From contig JAFURM010000053.1 of the NCBI GenBank assembly GCA_017471925.1, forward strand, positions 1-64,000: a DNA stretch of 64,000 nucleotides. The letters are read 5' to 3'. Both the position numbers and the translations under genes were made by a program. The stretch's first letter is position 1, and each line of letters opens with the position of its first letter. The stretch is from Bacteroides sp. (GTDB taxonomy: Bacteria; Bacteroidota; Bacteroidia; Bacteroidales; Bacteroidaceae). Below, one piece after another: positions 53,548 to 62,779 of the stretch. The notes under the pieces were generated by a model. The model was given only the letters and a program-made list of their open reading frames with translations. It did not search any database and was not told the origin of the DNA.

Positions 53548-54576
53548 TCAGTAGGTTTCGTTCACGGCTCCGCAGCGTGGACAGGTTCCCTTCTCCCTGA
53601 GCCTGTGGCCACAACGGCCGCAACGGTACAGGGGTTTGGCGAAGGAGCGGACTGCCCGCCTCAGGAAGAGCCAGGTCAGGAGTAGCAGAAAGAGATAGCC
53701 CACGTAGAGGGCAGTGGTCATCACAAAGAAGAAGTAGCAGAAGATGCAGGCCGAAGCCAGTCCCAGCAGGTAGGAGACGGCGGCCACGGGCGAAAGCTGG
53801 TGAAAGCAGTCGTCCACGGCTGCCAGCAGCACAATGACAAAGGCCCAGAGCGAGAGCAGGAAGAGCGACAGGAGACAAGGTGCTTCGAAGGGCGAGAGCG
53901 TAGGATTGTAGTAGAAGTGCTCCCACATATCGGGGTGGAAGAGCTGCATCGTCTCGTAGAGTGTGGCACTGGAAGCCATCAGCAGACAGAGCAGCAGGGG
54001 GTAGGCACTGTCTATGTCCCTGAAGTAGACCAGGCGGAACTGTTTTCTGAAGGCTGCACGCACCAGCCACAGCAACACACACAGGGCGAAAACCGCCAGC
54101 GAGCAACCCACGTGGACATTGCTGAAGAGGTGGATGGCCTGGGAGATGCTGTCGGAAGGCACCAGGTCACGCTTCAGGTCACACTCCCTCATCCATCCCT
54201 GCACCTCCTGGGAGTGGGCCAGTTTCACCCACACGGAGTCTACACTATCGGCAGGATGCACGGCAAACTCAGCCACGACCAGACGGTCGCCTCTACGCAG
54301 GCGATAATAGGAGTCCTTCACCGGCAGGCAGGCCAAGGTTACGGAATCGGCCGCCACTTCCAGGTTAGTGTCCCAGGTGTAGTGGCGTTCATGGAGGTAG
54401 CGCAGGGAGTCGCGGGCCTCGGCAGTAAGCCCTTCGGCATCGAGAGACGGCGCGGGATAGCGACACGAGGAGAGTAGTGCCACGAGGAGGACGAGGCAGG
54501 GGAGCCATCCGCCGGGCAACGGCCCGAGAAGCGGACCGGCCTTCGTCCACTGTCGTCGGAAGAGTTGTCTGCTCAT
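53548..54576 (-). CDS. membrane protein with C-terminal zinc ribbon
   Basis: 342 residues from MSRQLFRRQW. A signal-like or anchor segment ends LLSSC (possible lipobox). A periplasmic domain of about 140 residues and four or five hydrophobic helices follow (HVGCSLAVFALCVLLWLV, SLFLLSLWAFVIVLLAAV, ACIFCYFFFVMTTALYVGYLFLLLLTWLFL). The extreme C-terminus is a zinc ribbon (CGRCGHRLREKGTCPRCGAV). The start overlaps the U32 peptidase stop (ATGA), so translation is coupled. Function unknown. It sits between the U32 protein and the transglutaminase-like protein. Confidence 0.75.
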   Translation of the reverse strand: MSRQLFRRQWTKAGPLLGPLPGGWLPCLVLLVALLSSCRYPAPSLDAEGLTAEARDSLRYLHERHYTWDTNLEVAADSVTLACLPVKDSYYRLRRGDRLVVAEFAVHPADSVDSVWVKLAHSQEVQGWMRECDLKRDLVPSDSISQAIHLFSNVHVGCSLAVFALCVLLWLVRAAFRKQFRLVYFRDIDSAYPLLLCLLMASSATLYETMQLFHPDMWEHFYYNPTLSPFEAPCLLSLFLLSLWAFVIVLLAAVDDCFHQLSPVAAVSYLLGLASACIFCYFFFVMTTALYVGYLFLLLLTWLFLRRAVRSFAKPLYRCGRCGHRLREKGTCPRCGAVNETY

Positions 54577-56444
54577 GGTTCCTCCTTGTATAGTTTCATC
54601 TGACAATTCCTGCAGTCGAACTCCAGGCGGAAACGTCGTCCGTCGGAGGTTTGCAGCACGTAGGGCTCGCGATAGGGCGATGCTTCGCGACCCTGACGCG
54701 GGCACCAGCCCATGCTGTAGCGCAGGCAGTGCTTGCAGAACATCAGGGGCACTCCCTCCACGTGGCGGGCTTCGTAGGCGGGAGCCAGGCGTTTCACGCC
54801 ATGCAGGCGGTAGAACTCCTCGGCATGGCTGTTCATCACGTTGCCCAGATAGGTAAGTTCTTCTTGCGGATAGGGATGGGTGGTGGCGGGCCACGAAGAG
54901 AGTTCACGGCGATGGGTCATGCGACGGGCCGAGAGCAGGCGTTCGATGACCTTGCGCCGCCAGTCGGCCAGCTGTGAGGCCGGCAGGAAGCGGGGGGTGG
55001 CAAAGGCTATCTCCACAGCCGGCTGACGACGGCCGTTGAGGGGAGAAGAGACGGTGGTCACTTCAAAGGGGGTATTGCCCAATTTGCTGAGTTGTGAGAC
55101 GACATGGTCGTTCTGCGGTGTGCGGGCCGTCTGTTTCTCGCAGTCGAAAGCAAGGGTCACGCGGTTGTCGTCTTCATCGGTTGCGGTGAGGGCAAAGCCA
55201 CGGGGCGTTTCGGCCAGGTGCCACGACAGGGCGATGCGGCGCTCGGCCGAGGGGCGCGAGAGCAGGCGTTCGAACTCCTGGTCATGGTTGCGGTAGAGCG
55301 GTGTGCGTTGCCGTATGCGGGGCATGGGGCCTGCGGCATAGAGGCGGTTGCCTTCCACACGGTTGACGCGGAAGCCCTGCAGCTTTCCCTGCTCGTCCAT
55401 GAAGCAGAGTCCGTCGCCGTTATGGAAGGACTTCAGGCCGGCCACGGTGATGTAGCTGCCCCGATGTTCCTTCAGGGTGCCCATGAACTCGCCCAGCGAC
55501 TTGGGGCTGTCGGGCGAGGCGATGTCGGGCGTTCGTCCGTGCAGGAAGTAGGGCGTAAAGCCTCGGCTGAAACTCTTCTCGGGCTGTGGGGTGAAGGTGT
55601 AGCGGCAGCTGCCCGAGGAAGCGCGTACATACTCCGGCCGGCGGCGCAGGATGGCGTCCAGGCGTTGGCGATAGTAGGCTGTGACGTTCTTCACGTAGGA
55701 GGTCTCCTTCAGCCGTCCCTCTATCTTCAGCGAGGCGGCTCCGGCATCCAGCAGTTGCTCCAGGCTGTCGCTGCGGTTCAGGTCGCGCAGGGAGAGCAAG
55801 TGTTTGCCGGCAGCCATCACCCGTCCGTCGGCATCGGTCATGTTGAAGGCCAGGCGGCAGAACTGGGCACACTCGCCCCGGTTGGCACTGCGTCCGAAGC
55901 AGGCTTCGCTGACGTAGCACTGTCCGCTGTAGCTGACGCAGAGGGCACCGTGTACGAAGACCTCCAGGCGGGTGTCGGGGGTGGCCTGGTGTATGTCGGC
56001 TATCTCCTGCAGGGTGAGTTCACGGGCCAGCACCACCTGCCTGAATCCGGCCTTGGCCAGGAAGGTCACTTTCTGTGGTGTGCGGTTGTCTGCCTGTGTG
56101 CTGGCATGGAGGGGGATGGGCGGCAGGGAGAGGCGGGTGATGCCCATGTCCTGCACGATGAGGGCATCCACACCGATACGATAGAGCTGATGGATGAGGT
56201 GTTCGGTCTCTGCCAGTTCGTCGTCGCGCAGGATGGTGTTCAGGGCCACATAGACGCGCACGTTATAGCAGTGGGCATACTGCACCAGGGCGGCAATGTC
56301 CTGCAGGGAGTTTCCGGCAGCGGCGCGTGCGCCAAACTTGGGTGCACCGATGTAGACGGCATCCGCTCCGTGGTTCACGGCTTCGATGCCACACTCCAGG
56401 TTGCGTGCCGGTGCCAGCAGTTCTATCGGTCTTGCCTTTTTCAT
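54573..56444 (-). CDS. peptidase U32 family protein, RlhA-like
   Basis: 623 residues. The U32 region (about 5-290) begins LLAPARNLECGIEAVNHGADAVYIGAP and includes VFVHGALCVSYSGQCYVSEACFGRSANRGECAQFCR, whose cysteines bind an iron-sulfur cluster in this family. The C-terminal half fits DUF3656. E. coli RlhA (YdcP, similar length) makes 5-hydroxycytidine in 23S rRNA from prephenate-dependent chemistry. I think that role is more likely than proteolysis. It starts 7 bp after metA. Confidence 0.85.
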   Translation of the reverse strand: MKKARPIELLAPARNLECGIEAVNHGADAVYIGAPKFGARAAAGNSLQDIAALVQYAHCYNVRVYVALNTILRDDELAETEHLIHQLYRIGVDALIVQDMGITRLSLPPIPLHASTQADNRTPQKVTFLAKAGFRQVVLARELTLQEIADIHQATPDTRLEVFVHGALCVSYSGQCYVSEACFGRSANRGECAQFCRLAFNMTDADGRVMAAGKHLLSLRDLNRSDSLEQLLDAGAASLKIEGRLKETSYVKNVTAYYRQRLDAILRRRPEYVRASSGSCRYTFTPQPEKSFSRGFTPYFLHGRTPDIASPDSPKSLGEFMGTLKEHRGSYITVAGLKSFHNGDGLCFMDEQGKLQGFRVNRVEGNRLYAAGPMPRIRQRTPLYRNHDQEFERLLSRPSAERRIALSWHLAETPRGFALTATDEDDNRVTLAFDCEKQTARTPQNDHVVSQLSKLGNTPFEVTTVSSPLNGRRQPAVEIAFATPRFLPASQLADWRRKVIERLLSARRMTHRRELSSWPATTHPYPQEELTYLGNVMNSHAEEFYRLHGVKRLAPAYEARHVEGVPLMFCKHCLRYSMGWCPRQGREASPYREPYVLQTSDGRRFRLEFDCRNCQMKLYKEEP

Positions 56445-56451
56445 GTCGCCT

Positions 56452-57369
56452 CTATGCTATCTCCTCTATGTTGTAGGGAGTTTCCTGATAAACGAAGTAG
56501 TTCAGCCAGTTGGAGAAGAGCAGGTTGGCATGGGCACGCCAGCTCACCTTCACGCCCTTGGCGGGGTCGTTGTCCACGTAGTAGTTGCGCGGCATGCCGA
56601 TGGGGAGTCCCTTGGCCAGGTCGCGGCGATACTCGGCATCCAGCGTCAGAGGGGAGTATTCAGAGTGTCCGGTGACGAAGAATTCGCGTCCTCCGCGGGC
56701 CATGACCAGGTGCACGCCGGCCTCGGCCGACTCGCTGAGCAGGGTCAGTTCGGGCACACGCAGGATGTCCTCCTTGCGCACCTCGGTGTGACGGCTGTGG
56801 GGCACGCAGAAGGCATCGTCGAAGCCTCGGAAGATGGGGTGCAGGGGGTGCAGGGGACGGTGTTCGAAGATGCCGAACATCTTCTCCTCCAGGTGATACT
56901 TGGGCACGCCATAGTGGTGGTAGAGTCCGGCCTGTGCCGCCCAGCAGATGTAGAGGGTGGAGGTGACGTGCGTGCGCGACCAATCGAAGATTTCCATGAT
57001 TTCGCCCCAATAGTTCACCTCTTCAAAGTCCATGTGCTCCACGGGTGCACCGGTGACTATCATGCCGTCGAACTTCTCGTGGCGCAGTTGGTCGAAGTCG
57101 GTGTAGAACGTCTTCATGTGCTCCACAGGGGTGTTCTTGGAGGTGTGGCTCTTTATTTTCATGAACTGTATCTCCACCTGCAGGGGAGTGTTGGAGAGCA
57201 GGCGCACGAGGTCGGTCTCCGTGGTAATCTTCAGGGGCATCAGGTTCAGGATGACGATGCGCAGGGGGCGTATGTCCTGTCTGCGTGCACGCGAATGCGA
57301 TATCACGAAGATGTTCTCCTCCTTCAGCAGTTCGATGGCCGGCAGTTTATCGGGTAGATTCAGTGGCAT
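56452..57369 (-). CDS. metA: homoserine O-acyltransferase MetA, probably acetyl-CoA type
   Basis: 305 residues from [16 protein letters not shown] longer frame to 57450 crosses the promoter. Catalytic Cys142 ([11 protein letters not shown]), His235 and Glu237 (VTGHSEYSP) are in place. Position 111 is Glu ([11 protein letters not shown]). In this family Glu111 marks acetyl-CoA use, and Gly111 (E. coli) marks succinyl-CoA use. The enzyme therefore probably makes O-acetylhomoserine for the sulfhydrylase at 46522. It is the first gene of an operon with the U32, zinc-ribbon and transglutaminase-like genes. Confidence 0.93.
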   Translation of the reverse strand: MPLNLPDKLPAIELLKEENIFVISHSRARRQDIRPLRIVILNLMPLKITTETDLVRLLSNTPLQVEIQFMKIKSHTSKNTPVEHMKTFYTDFDQLRHEKFDGMIVTGAPVEHMDFEEVNYWGEIMEIFDWSRTHVTSTLYICWAAQAGLYHHYGVPKYHLEEKMFGIFEHRPLHPLHPIFRGFDDAFCVPHSRHTEVRKEDILRVPELTLLSESAEAGVHLVMARGGREFFVTGHSEYSPLTLDAEYRRDLAKGLPIGMPRNYYVDNDPAKGVKVSWRAHANLLFSNWLNYFVYQETPYNIEEIA

Positions 57370-57395
57370 AATCTTCTTTTGTATGATGTGTCGGG

Positions 57396-57426
57396 CAAAG
57401 GTAAGGCTTTTTTCCCGCTTACACAA
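57396..57426 (-). promoter_or_regulatory. promoter of the metA operon
   Basis: Minus strand: TTG (57424-57426), 20-bp spacer, TACCTTTG (57396-57403). Full match, 27 bp before the metA start codon. Confidence 0.7.
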
Positions 57427-57508
57427 ACTATTTGCAGCGAAGTGATGCAAAGCGTGCTTCCTCCTCCCGCCATGCGCGCAAAAAGTTTACGCAAAGCAGG
57501 AGATAAAG

Positions 57509-57540
57509 TTGGGAGGAATGAGGAAGGATGATTATCTTTG
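57509..57540 (+). promoter_or_regulatory. promoter of the HU-like gene
   Basis: TTG (57509-57511), a 21-bp spacer and TATCTTTG (57533-57540). With a start codon at 57815 the 5' UTR would be about 265 nt and would contain the palindrome array at 57553-57645. Confidence 0.6.
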
Positions 57541-57552
57541 CAAAGAGCAAGC

Positions 57553-57645
57553 TATGAATCAGGGCGTGATTCTTAAGACTCACGTCGGGATTCATAAGAA
57601 TCAAACCGCGATTCATAAGAATCAGGCCGTGATTCATAAACGGAC
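57553..57645 (+). repeat. 21-nt periodic palindrome array in a 5' UTR
   Basis: GATTC begins at 57568, 57589, 57610 and 57631, exactly 21 nt apart. The inverted TATGAATC is at 57553-57560. Units carry the palindrome GATTCATAAGAATC with a GC-rich linker (CAGGCCGT, CAAACCGC). It is transcribed if the promoter at 57509-57540 is used, so it could form a series of RNA hairpins ahead of the HU-like gene. Confidence 0.8.
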
Positions 57646-57814
57646 ACACGGGGAAAAGGCCCTCGGCACGAAGCCGGCAGAGGATTATAACGAAGGCGAA
57701 AGGACTTTTTTGCGTGTACGGACGGAGGGGCAGACAAAGAGGGGCGGAGGAGCCGGCGCAGGAGAAGGAAGGGCTGCAAAGAAGAACAGGAAACACTTGA
57801 AAAACAGAGAAGAT

Positions 57815-58453
57815 ATGGCAGAATATGACATGCAAGAGATGACGCTCCCCAACGAGGAGGGGAAGCGGGTATTGTTTCCCCGCATGAGACTGTGGGGACA
57901 GACGGAGTTGGAAGAACTGGCCGAGCGCATCAGCTATGCCTCGTCGTTCACGAAAGGCGACATCGTGGGGCTGGTCAGGGCATTGAGCGACAGCATCGCC
58001 GCCGAAATGGCCATGGGGCGTTCGGTGAAGATAGAGGGCATAGGCATTTTCACGCCCGCCTTAGGGCTGCGCAAGGGCAAGGAGCGGGAGACAGGCGAAG
58101 AGGGGGAGAGCAAACGCAATGCCATGAGCATCTGCCTGAAAGACATCAACTTCAAGGCCGACAAGGAGTTCATACGCAACACGGCACGACGCTGCACCCT
58201 GGAGCGCAGCAAGCACAAATTCCGCCGTTCGCAACAGAAGTACACCCCCGAGGAACGCCTGAAACTGGCACAGGAATACCTGACGGCGCACAGCTACATG
58301 ACCGTGGCCGACTATAGCCGCCTGACAGGACTGCTGCACGTCACCGCCGCCCGCGAACTGGTCCGCCTGGCCCAAGAAGAGGGCAGCGGCATAGGAAGCA
58401 CGGGCAAGTGGTCGCACAAGGTATACGTGGCCAAGCCCGTTGCCAACCCTTGA
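57815..58453 (+). CDS. HU-like DNA-binding protein with C-terminal extension
   Basis: 212 residues from MAEYDMQEMTLPNEEG. A longer in-frame extension to 57509 reads through the repeat array and is unlikely. About 35-115 is an HU/IHF-like fold (ELAERISYASSFTKGDIVGLVRALSDSIAAEMAMGRSVKIEGIGIFTPAL), as in Bacteroidetes HU-HIG-type proteins. The C-terminal about 75 residues (LAQEYLTAHSYMTVADYSRLTGLLHVTAARELVRLAQEE) look like a winged-helix-like module. It probably binds DNA as an architectural or regulatory factor. Confidence 0.82.
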   Translation: MAEYDMQEMTLPNEEGKRVLFPRMRLWGQTELEELAERISYASSFTKGDIVGLVRALSDSIAAEMAMGRSVKIEGIGIFTPALGLRKGKERETGEEGESKRNAMSICLKDINFKADKEFIRNTARRCTLERSKHKFRRSQQKYTPEERLKLAQEYLTAHSYMTVADYSRLTGLLHVTAARELVRLAQEEGSGIGSTGKWSHKVYVAKPVANP

Positions 58454-58582
58454 CAACGGCCGCTTAGCAGCACGCTTCGACTAACAAATATCAACTTTCA
58501 ACCGCCAACTACACAAAGTTTCATTTCTTTTTCGTATTTTTGTCCCAATATGCAGAAATGCACCGACTAAACAACGCATATA

Positions 58583-59539
58583 ATGAAAGTTATTGACCTG
58601 ATAAACAGCAATTCCGAGAAGACCGCCTTCTCCTTTGAGATACTGCCGCCGCTGAAAGGGACCGGCATAGAGAAGGTGTGTGCCGACATAGAACAGCTGC
58701 TGGAGTTCGACCCGAAGTACATCAACATCACGACCCATCGCAGCGAATACGTCTACAAGGACCTGGGCAACGGCCTGTACCAGCGCAACCGCCTGCGCCG
58801 CCGTCCGGGCACGGTGGCCGTGGCCGCCGCCCTGCACAGCAAGTATGGCATCACTGTGGTACCCCACGTGCTGTGCAGCGGATTCAGCCGCGAAGACATT
58901 GAGTATGAACTGCTGGACCTGCAGTTCCTGGGCATCACCGACCTGCTGTTGCTGCGCGGCGACAAGGCCCGCCACGAGCAGGTGTTCACCCCCGAGCCCG
59001 ACGGACACACGCATGCCATAGAACTGGTGGAGCAAATCAATCGCTTCAATCAGGGCATCTTCGAAGACGGTTCGGAGATGAAGGTCACCAAGACACCCTT
59101 CTCCTACGGCGTGGCCTGCTATCCCGAGAAGCACGAAGAGGCTCCCAACCTGGAAAGTGACCTCCATTGGCTGAAGCGCAAGGTGGAGGCCGGCGCAGAA
59201 TATGCCGTGACCCAGCTCTTCTATGACAACCGGAAATACTTCAGCTTTGTGGAGCGTGCGCGGCAGGCCGGCATCAACGTGCCCATCATCCCCGGCATCA
59301 AGCCCCTGAAACGCATGGGACAACTGAACATCATCCCCAAGACCTTCAAGGTGGACCTGCCCGAAGAGCTGACCCGCGAGGTGATGAAGTGCAGCAACGA
59401 CGAGGAAGTGCGCCGCGTAGGCGTGGAATGGTGCATAGCCCAGTGTCGCGAACTCATCGCCCACGGCGTGCCCAGTCTCCACTTCTACTCTATGGGAGCC
59501 GTGGACAGCATTAAGGAAGTAGCTCAAAACGTGTACTGA
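58583..59539 (+). CDS. metF: 5,10-methylenetetrahydrofolate reductase
   Basis: 318 residues. It reduces methylene-THF to methyl-THF with FAD and NADH. TIM-barrel signatures are FSFEILPPLKGTGIE (about 13-27), ITDLLLLRGD, and AEYAVTQLFYDNRKYFSF. FAD-contacting Asp and His segments are intact. A -7 box (TATTTTTG, 58535-58542) lies upstream. The stop overlaps the holB start by one base (TGATG). Confidence 0.95.
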   Translation: MKVIDLINSNSEKTAFSFEILPPLKGTGIEKVCADIEQLLEFDPKYINITTHRSEYVYKDLGNGLYQRNRLRRRPGTVAVAAALHSKYGITVVPHVLCSGFSREDIEYELLDLQFLGITDLLLLRGDKARHEQVFTPEPDGHTHAIELVEQINRFNQGIFEDGSEMKVTKTPFSYGVACYPEKHEEAPNLESDLHWLKRKVEAGAEYAVTQLFYDNRKYFSFVERARQAGINVPIIPGIKPLKRMGQLNIIPKTFKVDLPEELTREVMKCSNDEEVRRVGVEWCIAQCRELIAHGVPSLHFYSMGAVDSIKEVAQNVY

Positions 59540-60666
59540 TGTTCAGCTTCGACGACATAATCGGCCAGGAACCTGCCAAGCAACGCCTGCGGCAGGAGGT
59601 AGCGGAAGGACGTGTGCCCCATGCCCTGCTCTTCTGCGGCCCGGCGGGAAGCGGCAAGATGCCACTGGCCTTGGCCTATGCCCGCTACCTGAGCTGCCCC
59701 AACCGCACGGCCACCGATGCCTGCGGCCACTGCCCCGCATGTGCCAAATGGGAGAAACTGGTACACCCCGACGTACACTTCGTCTATCCCATGGTGAAGA
59801 GCAGCAAGGCGAAGAAGGAGGTGTGTGGCGACTACCTGCCCGAGTGGCGGCGCATGTTGCTCAACTCTGCCTACTTCGGTCTGAACCATTGGCTGGCCGA
59901 GATGGAGGCCGAGAACGGACAGGCCATCATCTATGCCAAAGAGAGCGACGAGATAAGCCGCAAGCTTTCGCTGAAGGCCAGCGAGGGAGGCTACAAGATT
60001 ACCCTCATCTGGATGCCCGAGAAGTTGCATGAGGTGTGCGCCAACAAACTGCTGAAGTTGCTGGAAGAACCGCCCGAGCGCACCGTCTTCCTCCTGGTGA
60101 GCGAAGAGCCCGAGCGCATATTGACCACCATACAGAGCCGTACGCAACGCTTCAACCTGCCACGCATCGAGGACGAAGCCATCGCACAGGCACTGCAACA
60201 GAAGTATGGCCTGCAACAGAGCGACAGCCTGAGCATCGCCCATCTGGCCAACGGCAACTTCATCAAGGCACTGGAGACCATACACCTGAACGAGGAGAGC
60301 AAGCTGTTCTTCGACCTCTTCGTCAGACTGATGCGTCTCTCCTACCAGCGCAAGATACGCGAAATGAAGCAATGGAGCGAAGAGGTGGCCGCCCTGGGAC
60401 GCGAAAGACAGAAGAACTTCCTGGGTTACTGCCAGCGCATGATACGCGAAAACTTCATCCTGAACCTGCACCGGCCGGAACTGAACTACATGACACAGGA
60501 GGAGCAGAACTTCTCGGCACGCTTCTCCCCCTTCGTGAACGAGCGCAACGTCATGGGCATCATGCACGAACTGAGCGAGGCACAAGGACACATCGAGCAG
60601 AACGTCAACGCCCGAATGGTCTTCTTCGACTTCTCGCTGAAGATGATTGTACTGCTGAAGAGTTGA
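59539..60666 (+). CDS. holB: DNA polymerase III delta-prime subunit
   Basis: 375 residues. An AAA+-type clamp-loader domain has FDDIIGQEPAKQRL (2-15) and P-loop-like GPAGSGKMPLALAY, where Met follows the Lys instead of Ser/Thr. This fits a subunit that does not hydrolyse ATP. The zinc site is CPNRTATDACGHCPAC. It has the sensor TIQSRTQRF. It loads the beta clamp. Coupled to metF by overlapping stop and start. Confidence 0.92.
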   Translation: MFSFDDIIGQEPAKQRLRQEVAEGRVPHALLFCGPAGSGKMPLALAYARYLSCPNRTATDACGHCPACAKWEKLVHPDVHFVYPMVKSSKAKKEVCGDYLPEWRRMLLNSAYFGLNHWLAEMEAENGQAIIYAKESDEISRKLSLKASEGGYKITLIWMPEKLHEVCANKLLKLLEEPPERTVFLLVSEEPERILTTIQSRTQRFNLPRIEDEAIAQALQQKYGLQQSDSLSIAHLANGNFIKALETIHLNEESKLFFDLFVRLMRLSYQRKIREMKQWSEEVAALGRERQKNFLGYCQRMIRENFILNLHRPELNYMTQEEQNFSARFSPFVNERNVMGIMHELSEAQGHIEQNVNARMVFFDFSLKMIVLLKS

Positions 60667-60768
60667 GAGTTAACAGTTGACAGTTGATAATTGATAGTTG
60701 ATAGTTGACAGTTAATTGTTGATAGTCGGGCATTAAAGATAGAACATTAATCATTAAAGATAGAACAT
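60662..60768. repeat. heptad-like AT repeats and a 21-nt direct repeat before ricT
   Basis: 60662-60724 consists of imperfect AGTTGA(T/C)A units. CATTAAAGATAGAACAT is repeated exactly at 60731-60747 and 60752-60768, 21 nt apart, ending 2 bp before the ricT ATG. The duplication may give two ribosome-binding or promoter segments. Confidence 0.55.
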
Positions 60769-60770
60769 AT

Positions 60771-62249
60771 ATGGAATTCAAACTACATAATGGAAGCGGG
60801 CGGCTGTGCTGCAAGAGCTGCGGACGGCAAGACAAGCAGCTGAACACCTACGACTGGCTGGCCGACGTACCGGGCAATGCCCAGGAGTCGGAGTACGTGG
60901 AGGTGCAGTTCAAGAATACCCGCAAAGGCTACTACCGCAACAGCAACCAGCTGCCTTTAGAGAAGGGCGACATCGTGGCCGTGGAAGCCTCACCGGGACA
61001 CGACATCGGCGTGGTGACGCTCACGGGACGACTGGTGCCCCTGCAGATGAAGAAGGTGAACATCAAGAGCGAAGCCGACATCAAGCGCGTCTATCGCAAG
61101 GCCAAGCAGGTGGACATGGACAAGTATCACGAAGCCAAGGCACGCGAGCACGCCACCATGATACGCTCCCGCCAGATAGCGCTCGACCTGAAGCTGGACA
61201 TGAAGATAGGCGACGTGGAGTATCAAGGTGACGGCAACAAGGCCATCTTCTACTACATCGCCGACGAGCGCGTGGACTTCCGCCAACTCATCAAGGTATT
61301 GGCCGAAGCCTTCCACGTGCGCATAGAGATGAAGCAGATAGGCGCCCGACAGGAAGCCGGACGCATAGGAGGCATAGGCCCCTGCGGACGCGAGTTGTGC
61401 TGCGCCACCTGGATGACCAACTTCGTCTCCGTCTCCACCAGTGCCGCACGCTATCAGGACATCTCCCTCAACCCGCAGAAGCTGGCCGGACAGTGTGCCA
61501 AACTGAAGTGCTGCCTCAACTATGAGGTGGACTGCTATGTAGAGGCCATGAAGCGGCTCCCCTCCAAGGAGATAGAACTGATTACGCAGGACAACACCTA
61601 CTACTACTTTAAGGCGGACATCCTGACCAACCTTGTCACCTACTCCACCGACAAGAGCATACCGGCCAACCTCGTCACCATCAGCAGCCGCAGGGCTTTC
61701 GAGGTCATCGGCATGAACAAGCGCGGACTGAAGCCCGAGACGCTGCAGGAAGACGGCAGCCAGCCGGCACAGGAGAAGCCCGTGGACCTCGTGGAGCAGG
61801 AGAGCCTGACACGATTCGACCGCAACCGCAAGAAGAAAAAGAAGGGTGGTAACGGCAATGCCAACAACCAGCAGGCCAAGAGCCAACAGGGCGAGCAACA
61901 AGGCGAACAGGCCAAAGGCCAACCCAACAACCAGCCCGGCGGTGAAGGAGGCAAGAAGAAGAAAAAGAAGAAAGGCGGCAACGGCAATGCCAACAATCCG
62001 CAACAGGCCAAGGGGCAACAAGGCGGACATCCGCAGGCTGAGCAGCAGGCCAAGCCACAAGGTGGAGGCAACCCACCGCAGGCCAACGGCGAAGGCGGCA
62101 ACAACCGCAAGCCCAATCGTGGCAACAAGCCCAACCGTGGCAACAAGCCCCAACAGCAGGAGGGTGACAACCGTCCGGCCAACGCCCCACAGCCCAAACC
62201 GCAGGGACAACCCGAGAAACCCGCATCCAACAACGGCCAAGAGCAATAA
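60771..62249 (+). CDS. ricT: PSP1 domain protein, RicT/YaaT-like
   Basis: 492 residues. The first about 300 form the PSP1/RicT core, with VEVQFKNTRKGYYRNS and the Cys clusters GPCGRELCCATW and KLKCCLNYE. N-terminal CKSCGRQ adds two more. In Bacillus, RicT acts in a complex controlling RNA processing and development. Here it probably has an RNA-maturation role, but that is not shown. Residues about 345-492 are low-complexity (Lys, Asn, Gln, Gly, Pro) with KKKKKKKGGNG and NRKPNRGNKPNRGN repeats, suggesting an RNA-binding tail. It is followed by gldH, 11 bp after the stop. Confidence 0.88.
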   Translation: MEFKLHNGSGRLCCKSCGRQDKQLNTYDWLADVPGNAQESEYVEVQFKNTRKGYYRNSNQLPLEKGDIVAVEASPGHDIGVVTLTGRLVPLQMKKVNIKSEADIKRVYRKAKQVDMDKYHEAKAREHATMIRSRQIALDLKLDMKIGDVEYQGDGNKAIFYYIADERVDFRQLIKVLAEAFHVRIEMKQIGARQEAGRIGGIGPCGRELCCATWMTNFVSVSTSAARYQDISLNPQKLAGQCAKLKCCLNYEVDCYVEAMKRLPSKEIELITQDNTYYYFKADILTNLVTYSTDKSIPANLVTISSRRAFEVIGMNKRGLKPETLQEDGSQPAQEKPVDLVEQESLTRFDRNRKKKKKGGNGNANNQQAKSQQGEQQGEQAKGQPNNQPGGEGGKKKKKKKGGNGNANNPQQAKGQQGGHPQAEQQAKPQGGGNPPQANGEGGNNRKPNRGNKPNRGNKPQQQEGDNRPANAPQPKPQGQPEKPASNNGQEQ

Positions 62250-62260
62250 TCTCCCTGCCC

Positions 62261-62779
62261 ATGACCGCCAAAGGTATCCGACTCTTCATGCTGCCGCTCC
62301 TCGCAAGCCTGCTCATGGCTTGCGGGGAAAGGCAGACTGTCTATCACGCCTACCACACCCTGCCTATGGAGGGATGGCACCGACAGGACACGCTGCCCTT
62401 CGACATTCCCCTGCCCGACTCTCTCGCCACCTACCGTCTCTCCGTGGAGGTGCGCCATCGGGGCAACTATCCCTACCGCAACCTGCGTCTCCTGCTCTGC
62501 CACGAAGATGCACCGGACCGTCATCCTTCACAGGACTCCCTGAATCTGCTTCTGGCCACTCCCACCGGCCGATGGACAGGCGATGGCCTGAGCGGGCTGT
62601 ATCAGAACTCTTTCCCTGTAGGCCCCATCCGCATCGCTTCGCTCCCCTCCCTCCCCTCACCACAGGACACGACCATCCGCTGCAAGCACTTCCGCCTGCA
62701 CCTGCACCATCTCTTGCCCGACTCCCTGCTGCCCGGCCTCAGCGACATCGGCATCAAGGTGGAACGAATGGGGGAATAA
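62261..62779 (+). CDS. gldH: gliding-motility-type lipoprotein GldH
   Basis: 172 residues. Lipoprotein signal with lipobox LLMAC (Cys about 21). The GldH pattern follows: YHTLPMEGWHRQDTLPFDIPLPDS and VEVRHRGNYPYRNLRLLL. In non-gliding Bacteroides the protein is retained with unknown function, usually next to ricT as here. Periplasmic face of a membrane. Confidence 0.9.
   Translation: MTAKGIRLFMLPLLASLLMACGERQTVYHAYHTLPMEGWHRQDTLPFDIPLPDSLATYRLSVEVRHRGNYPYRNLRLLLCHEDAPDRHPSQDSLNLLLATPTGRWTGDGLSGLYQNSFPVGPIRIASLPSLPSPQDTTIRCKHFRLHLHHLLPDSLLPGLSDIGIKVERMGE

Noticed and set aside
53543-54106. Upstream extension of the transglutaminase-like frame
   Set aside because: It lies inside the zinc-ribbon membrane protein gene in another frame and reads as compositionally biased. 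ATG 53542 gives a signal-like start.
55104-56675. 523-codon plus-strand open frame
   Set aside because: Antisense to the U32 peptidase gene, with no domain features.
60990-62246. 418-codon minus-strand open frame
   Set aside because: Antisense to ricT. It mirrors the low-complexity tail.
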